Assembly: GCA_028023455.1 (NCBI GenBank)
Contig: JAQFVV010006198.1
Span: 33,973,979-34,037,978, forward strand
Source of the DNA: Epiperipatus broadwayi
Lineage: Eukaryota; Onychophora; Udeonychophora; Euonychophora; Peripatidae
Direction of reading: 5' to 3'
DNA: 64,000 nt
Shown: positions 1-14,500 of the stretch, one piece after another
How the letters are laid out: every line of letters begins with the position of its first letter
Position numbering within the stretch: position 1 is the stretch's first letter
Made by a program: the position numbers and the translations under genes
The notes under the pieces: generated by a model
Databases searched by the model: none
What the model was told of the DNA's origin: nothing
What the model saw: the letters and a program-made list of their open reading frames with translations, nothing else

Positions 1-300
1 TTCCCATTTTAATCCACAAAATACTTCTTGCAGCACTGCTGTAAAAAATTTTGGAGATATGGAGTCACCTTGTCTTACACCTTTCTCAATGTTGACTTTC
101 CCAGTATCATTATGTAATCTAATTGTTGTTGATTTTACTTGTAATTATATGCTTGTATACACAGATATACTTCTGATTATTTTAATTATTAAAACATATA
201 GTGAAGCTGTGATATCCATTATATTTTATTCCAAGCCTCCACAGCATGCACCATGTATAATGGATAATAGCTTATGCTTTATTTGTAAGATTTTATAGTG
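1..300 (-). pseudogene. Non-LTR retrotransposon reverse transcriptase fragment (edge of window)
   Basis: On the minus strand the first 150 bases translate to a typical reverse transcriptase block: VNIEKGVRQGDSISPKFFTA followed by VLQEVF. GVRQGDxxSP is the motif B region of RTE-like and related LINE polymerases. Beyond about 150 the frame is broken by stops. The rest of the element lies outside the window. The host-gene 3' flank is therefore bordered by a dead LINE. Confidence 0.75.
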
Positions 301-1500
301 TATACTGCTCACTATATTATTCTATAAATAATCATTAGAAGCCAGTCAATACGTTGAGCATTATTACTTTTATTTTACAAGTGTACAGTACTTTTCAATA
401 CAAACACACCTATATAAGAGATGCTTTTGTAATTCATATAAATATCATGGTAACTATATTTTATAAGATAGCCACTGTTTACACAATTTAAAAAACAATA
501 AGAGAATAATTACCAAAAATGTATTCTATTTATAATCATTAAAACCATTCAACACTTAGACAATCCCAATATCAATAACAATCAACAATCTCAAACTGTC
601 GTCAAGGCAACTTCCTTTTACTTGCTCCACATATATGTTATAAAATTCTAGACACTTAATGTAAGAGTATTATACTTAAATTTATTGTTCTTCATTTAAT
701 ATTTCCGCCTGTAAACAAAAACTTGCCATTTAACATTCTTATGTTTAACATCATCTCCTTAAAACTTTTTTGAATTTCTAAATAATTGTTTATATTAATT
801 ATAATTTTATTAATTAATTCTTAAGTCATAACTGTCTTATTAAATTATAAATACCGTTAACAAATAATTAACGCACCCCCCTCCCCATTTTTCAGTAGAC
901 TATCCTAATAATTTAAGAACTATTAATATCTTATTCTCATTATTTTTTAACAAATTTCAAAACTGACTATAAAGCTAATTTTAAATAGACCAAATAACGG
1001 ATTTTTAAACAATCGGTGTCCTTCACAAGAGTTCAACCTAAATATCTGACTAATTTTTGATAATCTGTAACACTACCACACAATCTCATGCTTCCATGAG
1101 CTGTTCTTTTCTTAGTGTTAGCTTTAATTACGGTGCACGATTTTCTACATGTGCTTTTCTCGCTTATTGCATGTACACAGCCAAATAATTTATAAATAAA
1201 AATTACAAATAATATTTTTATTTTAAAAACTACAAAAGAAGGCAAGCTATTTACACTTTTCTGATGTTTTAAGACATAAAATGGTGTTCAACAATATTAT
1301 TAATTCATTTGTTTATTATTTATGTGCATTATATTTAACATTCAAATAATTTAATACAGTATGAATATTTCAAATATAAAGAGCAATTGTCTGATATAGA
1401 CAATTAAGTTGATATTCAAAGATTGGAGGACATTGAGAAGTGAAACCAATATAGTAACTTGGATTAGTCGAATTAAATTGGCAATATTATATAGTTCATC
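301..1500. other. AT-rich spacer, no gene seen
   Basis: No convincing coding frame. A stretch at about 553-597 resembles 61262-61306 (ACACTTAGACAATCCCAATA and following), so it is a small dispersed repeat of unknown type. Confidence 0.5.
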
Positions 1501-3360
1501 TTTAAATTTAATTAAAATGATCTGAGTGTAGCTGGAAGAGTCATACTTGAACTCGCGAGGCAGGCTACTTATATAGCTGGGAGATCCATTACTCGGCATG
1601 ACTACCTCAGTATTAAATTGTATAGACCATATTTGTGTCTTATTAACTAACATGTGTGTATATTTTTGTCACTAATAAATTATACATATTAATTGTTGAG
1701 TAGGGTCATCATTTGTCTGTTGGTTTGGAACCAACCCTGTAAATTTAGCCAAACCCAACAAAAGTACAGGCATTCTGTATGCCTGTGCATTTATTCATTG
1801 CATCTATAGCAAAGCCTTGGGCTATTCGATGCTGAGTTCTCTGAGCTGACTGAGTATTTGGATGACCCAGTGTTGCACCTCATACTTAGTAATTCTTTTT
1901 AAATGGGTAGCTTGACTAGCTATAGTCTCTGCTAGTTCTGCCTGAACTACCGCTATCTCAAAATCTAGATCCGGAATCATCAACATTTTTAGCCTCAAAT
2001 TGTGATCGTTTCTGCCACAAATAAAACAATCATGAAGTGCTTCATGCATGAAGTCTTTGAAAGTGCACTTCAAGGCTAATGTTCAGATTCTTGTTTCAAA
2101 CTCTCTAGCTGTTTCCCCCTGTTCTTGCATGCTGAGATTAAAATGGTATCTCTGGATTATTGTCATGGGTTTAGGGGGGAAATACTTTGTGAGAATTGTC
2201 AGCACTCTGTAAAAATCCTGCTCATCTGGGAATAGAGCCATAGATTGAGACTTGAGTATATTATACATCTGTGGACCTATAACAGTCATTAGAGTGGCTA
2301 ACTTTACCTCAGGTTTTTTAATCTGATTGGCCTGTAGGTAAAAAATCAAGCCCTCCTTATAATTTGACCAGCTCTCAGATTGCATTAGCCATATTTATTT
2401 ATTTATGGAGATAACACTCGTAATTATTTTTTATTTTATTCAGAGTTACCACTCTTAATTTTTTATTTTACAACTACGTTGTTGTAACTAACTCAACGAA
2501 GCTTTTAAACCACTAGGGCGAGCTCTTATCCTGTGTTGCGAGTAAAGCTCCCATGATTGGTTGTAGCTTCAAATTGACATGCCTTTACGTTTGCAGTCAA
2601 TTTTTATTCAACAGTTTTACACGGTTTTAAAAAATCACCATAATGGAATTACGGGGAATGTAATTTTTTCAAAAATAAAAAAATAAAAGCAAATATGCAA
2701 AACGTGCATATTTCTATAATGAGTTCAGCATAATTTTTCCAGCCGTGAGGGAAAATTTTTTTTTCTGACTGAGCCAGATCTGGTGTGTGTGGCTAAATTT
2801 ACAGGATCGGTTCCAAACCAACAGACAAATGATGACATTACTCAACAATTAATATGTATAATTTATTAGTGACAAAAATATACACACGTTAGTTAGTAAA
2901 ACATATAAATATCGTCTAAACAATTTAATGCTGAGGTAGTTGTGAAGAGTAATGGAACTCACTTCCAGCTATATAAGTAGCCTGCCTTGCAACAGCTTGC
3001 CTCATGTCGGCTCTAGTTCAGACTCTTCTGGCTATGCAGGCTTCGAGTCAGTTGCGGATGTAGCAGTTTCCAGTCCTTAGGAGAACCTGCCTCACTGTGT
3101 GAACATCGCGATAATGACTAAAGAAAATACTTTGCTGTTGGCAGAGGGTTTACTCGAGAGCACGTTCAGGTTGACAGAAGTAATTGCTCTCTGCCTTGCC
3201 TCCAAAAAGGCTGACTATTTAATGGATCGTGCCCTACCTTACTGGAAATACTCGGGATTATGTGCACGAATCCCAATGAAGCATTTATCCCCAATGGATA
3301 GCGACCAGGTGCTAGCCAATCAGACAAAGAATCTGGAATAGTCCCCTTCTAAAAGCAAGG
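1500..3360 (-). mobile_element. Ty3/Gypsy remnant: gag piece between inverted LTR-like arms
   Basis: A gag-like reading frame on the minus strand (1822-2385) is bordered by two related arms in opposite orientation. The minus strand of about 1521-1745 and the plus strand of about 2783-3000 share a long stretch including GGTTCCAAACCAACAGACAA and ATATAAGTAGCCTGCC. The TATATAAG inside the arms would fit an LTR promoter. Normal LTRs are direct repeats, so this is a rearranged or nested insertion. The right arm continues to about 3345 without a recognised product. Confidence 0.7.
1822..2385 (-). pseudogene. Gypsy-type gag remnant
   Basis: Two adjacent frames read WSNYKEGLIFYLQANQI, LMTVIGPQMYNIL, YFPPKPMTIIQRYHFNLSMQ and QEQGETAREFETRI, then LKCTFKDFMHEALHDCFICG and LRLKMLMIPDLDFEIAVVQA. 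This follows the order of the capsid part of K02A2.6-like Ty3/Gypsy Gag (W..F..YL, R..F..R.Q..GE....F...L, L.D..V.GL). It is interrupted between the two frames (about 2080) and lacks zinc knuckles and pol. Non-functional. Confidence 0.72.
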
Positions 3361-5430
3361 TGGATATGACAACTTTGTTATTATTATTATTTTGCAATTC
3401 TTTTTTGGACAAATAAATATGTAATTTAATTTCTTATGGATTATTTTCTTCATTGCTTTTTTCCTCTAAAACGCTACCTGGTGGACAGATTATGAAACCT
3501 AAGATAGATTACATATCATAATACCAATATTCCTTCCATATTACTTGTGAAGATATGTGTGCAGTGTAAAAAAAATTATGAACATGTTTATTTTTTTGAT
3601 TACTGGTATCATAAACTATCAAAAAATGAAATGTCATTATACAACTTTTTTGTTTTATAATAATGATCACATTTTTTCAGCTTTATTGTTTTTCATGGCA
3701 TTTTAGTTTTATGGAAACATATATTTTATCTTAAATATCAAACAACAATTCAAATGATTTTCTCAGCTTACTAATAGCACTTGAACTACGAATAGTAATT
3801 TGTTCTATTTATTTTACTTCATAGCTGTAAAAGGCACTCGATAGTAATGTTATATCAAATCCTTAATTTCAGGAAAAAGCAGAATTCGCACCACTTATAC
3901 TATCCAATAACCTAAGATTCAAAAACACTGAACCCAAGCTAATTTTATTTATAGTTATATAAGCTTGATTCTAGACCAACAATTATATATTTTTCAGTTA
4001 TTCTGACAAAGATGATACATACATATTGCATGACTTTCTGTCCACCATTAACATCTGCATTACAAGCAGACAATATTATTTTATTCCAGAGCTAATCAAT
4101 TATCAATTTGACTAATTAGCTGATACTATCAATTGCTCAGGCACAATTATTCAAAATTTTCAACTGGTTCTTTGCTATTAAGACTTTAATAAGGACCAGA
4201 ATTATACTCCCACATACAACTTGAATATATAACAACACAAGCAGCCTTTCTTGAGATAGTTTCGATACTGCAAGGTGTTCACTAGATGTCTCAGTGCAAT
4301 CCTCTTCCACAATAAGGATAGCTGCTAATGGCTATGCCTATTGATTACTCAAATTTACAATGAAATAGTATTGCTTCTAGTGAAATATTTTATTTTGAAA
4401 CAATCTATAAAAGTTTATTACAATAGCCTTAATAAAAAAAAAAAAAAGTTACAGAGATATTCAATACAACCATTTGAATTACTTTTTTAATTTGACGAAG
4501 ATTATCATGGTATAATGAATACATTTTCTTTTATTCGCGAGTACTTCAAAAGATTTCTAAGTTCAGTAGCCCAACCTGCTGGATCACCGTCAGTAGTTTC
4601 AGTAAATCACAGTTTGGGGGAAAAAATTAAATGTAAATCAATAAATTTATAAAAATGAATTCATAAATTTCAGCATAATCATTAGTATACGCAGTGTCAT
4701 TGTTTCCGAAACTTGTGTATTAGGTCGACAATATAAAGCTATCACATTGAAAGTATTGCTTTACATTTCATAGTAAGATGGCAACCGCTCTACCAAGCCC
4801 TAAATGCTGCTTTCTTTACGTAATAAAATGGAAGAAAAAATTTTAGCGCGTGTGTGTGTGTGTGGTGTTGTATGTCAAAATTGGTTGAATATTCAATACG
4901 AACAAATCGTCAATTTATGAAATAATAAAAAGAAAAAAATTGTGCCAGTAACTGTCCTCTCGTTCTCTCACAATTATTGGCTTTTTTCATAATTATCTTA
5001 TTTTTATGTTTTAATGTGTGTAATTTTTAAATTAAATTGTATCACAGATATGTATCTACATTAAAAAAATATATAGGAATTGGTTTATTTGTGATTTCAA
5101 ACATCTGTATGAAGATGTGGGAACCAAATAGCTGCTAATACAGGTGAACTACTGTACATTTTAGTTAAAAACGTGAACTATTATTCCTCTAAAATCTGCT
5201 ACTGTTATGAGTAAATAAATCATTGAGTACAATAATGATCTCCATCTTTAATCTAGTCAAACTGTGTGAATGGAGTAATGTCAACACCAAATGATAATAA
5301 TAGAAGATTTCCATAATGCAGACTACAATAAATAAAGACAAGTGATAATTTTTATTAGCATTATCACTCAATAATCTTTTAATACGCAATACATACTTCA
5401 AAAAGTCATTATATGTATATATTTAACTTA
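3361..5430. other. Region below the last certain exon
   Basis: Mostly AT-rich with no recognised repeat. It should contain the missing 3' exon(s) of the C19orf47-like gene. A GT microsatellite lies at about 4851-4864. Near 4778-4819 the plus strand has AAGATGGCAACC, an ATG opening 14 codons before GTAATA, resembling a YY1-marked first exon; support is weak. Confidence 0.35.
4505..4578 (-). CDS. Possible terminal exon of the C19orf47-like gene
   Basis: A short minus-strand frame reads GWATELRNLLKYSRIKENVF and then IIP and a TGA stop; it looks protein-like, and the open frame continues upstream to about 4603. The only nearby acceptors (CCAG or CAG at 4578) would enter in phase 1, while exon 6 ends in phase 0, so an unseen exon would have to lie between. 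The pyrimidine tract is weak. Treat as a candidate only. Confidence 0.25.
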
Positions 5431-5438
5431 ATACTTAC

Positions 5439-5572
5439 TGTGCTTCCAGAGGTAACGGTTCTGACAATTTTTTTCCCCACATTAGTAACAGTGATTGTAG
5501 GATTTTCTACATTTGTGGTGCTGGAAACTGAATCCAGACCTAATCGATCAAACACTGAAGTCTTTTTTTTAA
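5439..5572 (-). CDS. C19orf47: C19orf47-like exon 6 (SVFDRLG box)
   Basis: The 134-nt exon begins after TTTTTAG and ends before a perfect GTAAGT donor. It encodes residues 192-235: [17 protein letters not shown], then a Thr/Val-rich tail ending TVTSGST. The SVFDRLG box directly after the ILEQQ block is the same order as in vertebrate C19orf47. It ends on a codon boundary, so the reading frame continues in an exon I could not identify with confidence. Confidence 0.87.
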
Positions 5573-8500
5573 CTAAAAATAAATGTATTAAGAGGAAACT
5601 GTTAAAAATTCAACTTACTATATTTTCATTTAAGTGCATATTTACAGAAACAGCAAAATATTTATAAATGTTTGAAATCTTCAAAGTCAAAACTAAATAA
5701 ACATTATTTAAGCATCCATATCCGACACATTTATAAACATCATCAAAGTGAAAACTATTTAACGGTAAAATCTTAATCTTAAAAAGTATACTAGAATAAG
5801 AATTCGCCTTTTTATACATCTTTCTCAAAATCATTATGATCTTAATTTAAAAAAAAAAACAACGTAATTCTTAATAACAAAAAAAACACTAACCTGAGAC
5901 TAATTATTAAAAAAAAAAAGATAATCAAGATAAAACAATAAACAAGGTTTTGAAATAAATAAAAAAGACAATGACATATTAATTAACAGACATAACCTAA
6001 GAATCCCCATCCTCTTCCCAGATAGTCATCATCATCATCATTTTCAACCATTTTTGATCCACCGCAGGATGAAAGCCTCTCCAAGTTCAATCCATCTCCG
6101 ATATCTAGCCTCTCTTCTCCGCATCATCCCAGAACACTTTATTTTATCCATCCATCTCACATGCGGTCTCTTTCTAGATCTTCTGCAATCTCTTGGAATC
6201 CAGTTTAAGACTTCAGATACAGCAATAACCATTTAATGTAAATTACGGAGATAAATTCTTTAATAAAGTTTGATAAATAAAATCCTGACGTTTGTTTACA
6301 AACATTAAAATTTTTCACTCTTACGAATGAAAGTAAAAATAATAGTACAATTAAAAATGATTAATGTTCACATATGATTTTAGAACATTTGCATCATGCT
6401 CGCTAATATGGTATTACCAGAAGAGCAAAGTAATTCTTGATCTATAAGTAATGTAATAGCATCATTATCGGGAATTCCTAATTCCAATTTTTTTTATTAC
6501 AATCTTTTGCTACCAATAACCAAGTGGCATTATAACAATCCTTTTTCCAAAATATGGATTTCAGCTTATTTAGTTTTTTACATATCTTTAAAAAATAAAA
6601 CATATGCGAATAATATACATAGAAGGTAAATATATATATACAGAAAATGCCGTAGTTAGAGTGTGGCTCTTGAGCTCCCGAATTTGCCATTCTACCATTG
6701 CATTAATCCATGGCCGCATGTCATGACATTAACACAGCAAGGTATACTTGTTAAATAAGAAGATAAAATTCTGAACTACTACAACTGTTATAAATAAAAT
6801 TCAAATTGAAAACTCAATTTACATGATGAAATTTCTTTGCTGGAAGAATGATTTACATAGATGACAATCTAGACATGGATTATCCTGAGGCCCTAAATAT
6901 AAATATACAAAAGGCGATTCTTTTTTTCTTACTAAGATACTATACTTGGATTTCTTTGTATGATGAATGGGAACCGTACTCATTTCTCACATATATGCAA
7001 TCTCAAACTGATTACATTTCTGATAAAATATTGGCATCTTAGACAAAATTTATCAAAGATAAACAGAAGCATAAAATAGAATTGGAAAGCTTTATGCTAA
7101 TTTTAATATTACAAAAAAAAAAAAAAAAAAGATAAATAATTCATTTATCTAAGTCTTCAGATAAATTTAATTTAGCGATCCTGTGAATTATTATGTTTGG
7201 CAATAAAATATAGATTGAAATTTTACCAAACTGACCGGCTGTAATTTGAATGTTATATAATAATATTGTTTCTTCAAATTAACGCTATATAAATTAGGCA
7301 ATCACAATCAATATGTGATATATTTTCTAGGAAGTTTTAATTTCTTTAAAGTACTTTCATGTAATATCAATTTTAAACTGACAAAGAATATATTGAATTT
7401 GTAAGTTTTCACTTCTCAAAGTATACTGAAGTAGGAATTAATGTAGACAAAACTGAGGTCAGTAGGATGCTTAGACCCTAATAATAGCGTGACGATTTTC
7501 AGAAGTTTCCAATCTTGTCTTACCTGTAAATAAAAAGTAATTTTACAAAGCTATTTGGGAGGTAAGATATTTGCGCCCCCTAGTGCTATATTAAAAATTT
7601 AACAATTCCATTCAATTAGACTGAACGATTTTTTCTTCTTATTATTTGTTACATAGTTAAAAATTAATTCCGAAAACATATCTGGATTTCCCATTCTTTT
7701 ATTGCACTTAAATACACAGGGTTCTTGTTTATGCTATCTGGGTTCAAAAAGTTTGAACTTGTGATACTTAAAGCGTGGTCGCAACTGCAATTAAGACCGA
7801 CCCCGATTAAATTACCTATGCAGGTAAAAATAAGGTAGTCGCTCAGAAAAAACTTGAACTATTTCTTAAAAGTCTTTTAGGAAAAATACAAATTTTTCAC
7901 AGAGAAACTTTATTTCTAAAATAAATATAATTGTCTCCTTTTGTTAGAGCAGAAAAATATAACTCTAGTAAAATTATTATTATTTTGTTAGAAAAATTAT
8001 AAAATATACACAAAGTAATTTAAAATGTTTTTAAAAGTATCCATTATGACTTATTAGCACTTCCTAATACAAGTCTCCAATCATTTTGCAAATAGATACA
8101 AATGATACTTTAAGCAGATGTTTCAGAATTAATATATGAAGACATTCAACAAATACTGTCCATAGTTTACTAAAATATAAATGCTTTCAATTTTATAAAA
8201 GATAAACAATAGATTATACTTGCTAATTAAAACATTTCGGTTAACAATTTAAACTATTAACAACAAACAGGTGATCAAAGATGGCCAAACACACAAATGA
8301 TCATGTATATATAGTTCAATTAATGATAGAAGATTACGAGGAAACAGCCAAGTAAAATTCACAGCAACAGCCGAACTTCCCACTGATTAATTTACGACAT
8401 GATTGATACAATTTGTTTATTATTTAGTTCAAAGGTGCATACTATATGAAAATTATAAACAGTATCATAAAATTGAAAGCCAATGGATCTCTAACTGATT

Positions 8501-11500
8501 CAACTCTATAACTATCATTAAAATATACTAATAAGGTATTTTACCTCTTCTGAATCCCAAAGAATTATATTAATAATCATAAATTAAGACTTAAAAACAA
8601 TTTCAATATCTTTCGAATACATGATTAATGGTTTTTTTTTTTTAATGTTTTGTATTAAAACATCCATTTAGATAATTATCGCCAATTGTTCTATACAGCT
8701 TGGTGTAATGGTAAAAAAACAGACTCTGGAGCATAATGCCCACAGATCCCATTCAGTTCTGTCATTTCCGGGACTCAATTTCTTACGAATCCCTGAGCAA
8801 TAAAACCATTTTATGGTTTTATTTATCAGTTGCTTCTAATTATTTTATTTATAGGAGCTCACAAAAGACAAAAACGAACAAACCAAAAGTCCAGCATGTA
8901 TTTGTTTTTCTGTATCTGTTATGGATATATAACGACTTGTTCAATTCAAGAATTATTTGAACAAAATGGGGATTTATGCGATGTTGGCAAACACCTTCAT
9001 AATCTTACTTGAGTTATTCAGCTTTTTTTTTTACAAAGTGCAGCTGAAAGGAATATTTAATGAAAATCAAGTTAATAACTGATATTTAAACACAGCAATG
9101 TCTTAAAGTGTTCCTATAATATATCTCTCCATTACTAGTTATCTAATCAATAACACAGCTAAAGTTATTTCAGTGTTCATAGTGAATCCAAATATGTTTA
9201 TTCTGTGCCAAGAATGATATAATTTCAGACCGTAATTAAAATTATTAACACTATATAAACATTAATTAATTCTATTTGGAAAAAAAAAAAAAAAACAGAA
9301 AAAATTATGAATCAACACAAAATAGCAGTACATTTGCAAGTGAAATTTCCTTCAAAATCGTTAATATAATTCACAAATATTTTTTTCTGCTTTTTATCAA
9401 CATACATAAAGATGAAAACATTTCTATAAAAAAAAACATTAATATTAATAGATTATGTGAATTCTAAGTAAGTCAACAGTTATAACATTTCATTTCTCTT
9501 GTTTAATATTCAGAATGTGAAAAGGGAAAATTTCCAATTAAATTTTCTTTTAATTTGTAATAATAACTGAAATTCAAAATGAAATATATATATATATATT
9601 TGTATCAAAAAACTAACAATGAAAAGTTTTCAATTTTTCAATGACAATATGTACTTGGCAAAATTAACAATGAGCGTGAAAAGCTATTAAAAAATTAAGC
9701 ATTTAATTATAAATCAATGTATATTATAATTTGCTTTAACATTTTTTTATATTTAGTTCATTTTCTAAATAGGCATTGACAATTCAAATTGCTATGTTTA
9801 TTAATCCACCAAATGGAAATCTGTAAAAATTTTCTTTAAAAAATGAATTAATAAAAATAATAGTAAGAATAGCTTCTCGTTAAATTATGGGACCTTTAGA
9901 GTAGCTAAAAGTTGAGCTTTTCACATTCAATTATTTTTTTTTTTTGCTATTCATTAGCTGGAAACTGTACAGAAAAAGTTCTAGAAATTGCCACTCAAAT
10001 TACTATCCTGAATTGCACAGGGTAAAATAATTATATTATTATTAGATGTTGTCGAATGAGACCCAATTCTCAGCAACCATATGAAAAGCTTTCTGTGTAT
10101 TCATAAAATATTATACATATGAAATTTTTTCTCCAAATTATTCTACAAATGTAGGAAAAATTGTAAATAATTACTAAATATTATTTAGATATTCTAAGCC
10201 TCATATAATTGTGTATTATAAGAAGTTTGCTTATAATATAATCAAAATCTTTGTTTATTTAACTATGATAGAAATCTGAATTACTAAAATAAAAAAGATA
10301 ATGAATCATCTATGTATGTACATCTTGTAAAATAAAATAAAAAAATTCCTTGCATACATAATTTATCAGCAGCACTCACAAAAAATAAAATGCTATATTT
10401 TTCATAGTATTTCAAAATGATATAGAAATAAAAAAAAAACAAAAACCCCAGCAACTATTAATAAACAAAATTAAACAACAAATGGAGTCATCGTTCACAA
10501 AAAAAAAAAAAAAAGCCACACAAAATAAATATCAAAAATATAAAGTGACACACTAACCAAATCCCTGCTGTTCCAAAATTCTCTGAGTCTTAGGTGTAGT
10601 ACCTGCGGGTAAAGTGATTTTATAATGGCCTTCATGTTCAGGTAAAACTCTACGAACTTGCTTTACAGGACTTTCTTCTAAGCTCTGGGAGCTTTTCAGT
10701 TTGACAGTGCTATTATCTAACACTATGACAAAAAATCAACACTTAATTTTAATTAAAATGTTAGGATTATTATAATTCATCAAAAAAAAAAAAACAAAAA
10801 CAATTATTTTTCATAAAATCAATGACATTTCATCATTCTTTTACAAGAAAAGACAAAAATAAATAAAAACGGAAGTAAGATCTTTAATAATTATATCAAA
10901 AAAATATATATACGTATAAAAATAATAATTTACAATTAACATAAAAAAATATTATTTTTCTTATTAAAACTTTATTTTTTTAAATTCAAAATTTAACAGA
11001 AATAAATTATTTTATATTTTACACGATTAACAAAATCAATTAATTAAAATATCCCAAAGTCAACAATCGACAAGCTATTTTAAATAACTTTAAAAAATAA
11101 AATGGTATAGTTTTTCACTAAAATTTCTTATATTTTAACAGAATACAAAAACATTAAGCACATAAAAAATTCATCATGTGATCGTTAAATTCCTATTAAA
11201 ACAATAGTACTCTCCTTACAGTGGGGTGAACCCAGTGCAAGGCTGGGTGACACTATGGTATAGAATTAGATGAGTAGGCACTAGATAGGGATTTTACACA
11301 CAAACCTTCTTGCATCCATTGATTACTAAGGCTTGCACTGAGTGGCACTACTATAAGGAGAGTGTGCACATAAAGAAGCGGGAAAAACCTGTACAACATA
11401 TGGCTAAACTTGTTCTGCTGTATGTTTTATTGGCATAAATTTTATAATACAATTACCAACTTACAGTATTTTCCTAAGTATGCATCCATTAAACTTATCT

Positions 11501-14500
11501 GATTGAATTTTTTACTTGTTAAAAGTAATTTTATTTCTCTGTTCTCTTAAACATTACAAATTTAATTATTATCTTGCCCGCCTACTATTGAATTAATTTT
11601 CAGCTTGTTTTAAATATCATAAAATGCTTTTTTTAATTCAGTTTTTATTTTTCATCCTCTATTTCTATAATTACAAACTATGAGCAGATTTCAGATTTAA
11701 GTTAACGTTTAATATAAGGTATTCTACCAATGTGTGCTAAATTCTTTACCATAAGGCAGGTTGAAATTTAACTGTGTAATAACACATGACTATGATTAGT
11801 ACAAAGAACATGTCTTATATTATTTTTAAAATGATTTTGAACGACAATTAAAAACGATATTATCTAAAGTTTTCTGTAAATTAGTATTATTAAACAATTT
11901 CAATTATTATCATGGTATTTTCTTTGCACAACTTAATCGTTCATTTATATGTTTTAAGTCAAAATTACCATTAACCTTATGACTCTTTTCCTTATTTCAA
12001 TTAATAATTAGCCATTGAGCTAATGCACATGTGCTTTGCAGATTCTTTCCAAACACAAGATAAAGTCTTTGTGAATAGATAGAATGAATCCATCTATCTT
12101 TTCGACCTAAACGTTTATGCATAGGCAAATCTTAAGCAAGAGTATTCATTTATAGTTAAAATCCACAACGCGCATGTGCATTAGGTTAATGGCTATTTAT
12201 TAATATTACAGTTTATACAACTAGCGCTGTATCAAATAAATATCTTAAGGCATAGTAAAAGTAATTTAAAGTGATCGCTTAATATCTTCACGCTCTCACT
12301 TCAAAATGCTTAATATTTGCCCATACATAAACGTTTGGGTCAAAAAGATAGATGGATCCATTCTATCTTTTCACAAAGACTTTATCTTGTGTTTGGAAAG
12401 TGAGAGTATTCATCTATAGTTAAAATCCACAAACTAACTTAATGGCTAATTATTAATATTACAGTTTATACAACATAGCGCTATATAAAATCAAATCTTA
12501 TTTCAATTAAATAATTCTGCATTAACTTAATATATTCTTTACACTTTATATTGTTCTTTCAACCAGTTTATTATTTACCACATAACAAAAACTACAATCT
12601 AATAAATATATATATTAAAAGAACTAAACATTGTTATATATTAGTTAATTAAAGATGATCATTACGAGTCATAAGAATTAATTAAATTGATATATATTAG
12701 ATGACAATTTGTAAAAAAAAAGTTTTACAACTGATTTATATAAATTATTTGTAGTTCTTCATATTTACACACACATATAATATTAAGTTTAAATCTGGAC
12801 TGGCTGAAACTTTTAAATTTTTTTTCAGATCACAAACAGGATTATATTTTTTTCTTCATAGCTGTTTCTAGTTAGTCTTAGCTGGTCAACATCACATAAT
12901 CACCATTCTTTTTGGTTTCAAAGCTTAATAGTTACTAATAAGGTAAAAGGTGGCTGCTGGAGGGTTGCATTAGATCCTAAGATCTAGGTGCAGTGCTCTC
13001 AGATCCAAAGCTCCTCACTGACAAAGACCACAAGCCTTCTGGCATACATTGATTACTCTAGCTTGCTGGGAGTGGCAATACGTATAGAGAGTTTTGCCAG
13101 ATTTAATAACAGTTATAAGCTAAGCTTGTTAGCTCTCAGATCCAAGCCTCCTCACTGATGAAAGCCAAAAGCTAGAAACTAGTCTAGGGATATTGGATGA
13201 ATAGGCACTAGATAGGGATTTTATGCACAAAACTTCCTGCATCCACCGACTACTCTGGCTTGCACTGAGTGGTGCTACTATATGGAGATTTTTGCCTCTG
13301 TGTAGACTTAGCTGGAGAATAAAAAAGAAAAAAATTCTTAAACTCTCAATTCCTGCTTTCCAAAAATTTTTTTAGACTGATGACTAATATCTTCCCCATT
13401 GCTATCGCTAATACTCTTTGGAGGATGATTGAAGAGGATTTTATTTGCAATGAGGTTTTAGAGGTTATTTCATGGATATGTAATTTTATTTTAAACTTAT
13501 ATATAATAAATTTTCTATAAGTATGTTGATATGCTTTATAAAGTTGAACGGAAAATCAAAACATCGAAGAAAGAATATTTCAACATAAAACAAAATTTAT
13601 TAGTTTATATATATAAATAAATAAATTTTCATTAAAAAAATATATAATTATTTTAGTATGGTTACAAGCGTTCACATCTTTAGAACATATGATAAGATAA
13701 ATATTACATATATATATATTGTAAAAGATTGATATGTTTTTATCAATAGAATCATGTCTGTAAAAAATCGCAGATTTTTTCAGATAATTAGAATGTTATG
13801 GGAATGATGATATCAATGATCATTCATTCAATCTCCACATTTGGGCAACAATCCACGTTATTAAAATTATCATGATGACAATATGTTCTTGCTTGGCACA
13901 AAATTCTTATGACATTATCCTTCAAATTAGAGTAGTAGGATTATTCAGATACCATTTCGCTGTGAATAATCTAAAGGCAATGTGCCTACTAAACTTCCTA
14001 AATATGGTATAACATATTAATAAATTAACAATCAGCTGAGATCCATGCTAAATGCTTAATAAATGCACACAATTGTAAAGAGATTAGATTATTAATAATT
14101 CATAAAATAAAATTATTTAGATGAAGATATTAAGCAATAGTTTAGATTTTAAACAAAATAAATAATTCTGATAAAGTTTTAAGGAAGATCTTGTTTATAC
14201 ATGCTTCTTTAGTTTATAATATTTTCCACTTTTTTCTTTCACGTAATTGAAAATAAAGTGATTTCTGTTTAAAATGACTTAAATTGAATCACCCAAGAAC
14301 ACTTCCTTATTTCATCCAACCATCTCACATGTCATCTCTTTATAAGTCTTTTACACTGTCTTGAAATCTAGTTTAAGATTTCAATTGTCCATCTATTATC
14401 ATCTTTTCTAGCAATATGTCCAGCCCAACTCTACTTCAGTCTTTTGATTCTTTCAATGATCTTAGTAACATCTTTTGTTCTCTCACCCACGTATTTAATT

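Noticed and set aside
4250-4328. Minus-strand frame with LQYRNYLKK as a possible C19orf47 exon
   Set aside because: The similarity is six residues, the flanking translation is unlike the acidic stretch expected, and an alternative frame over the same bases is equally open.
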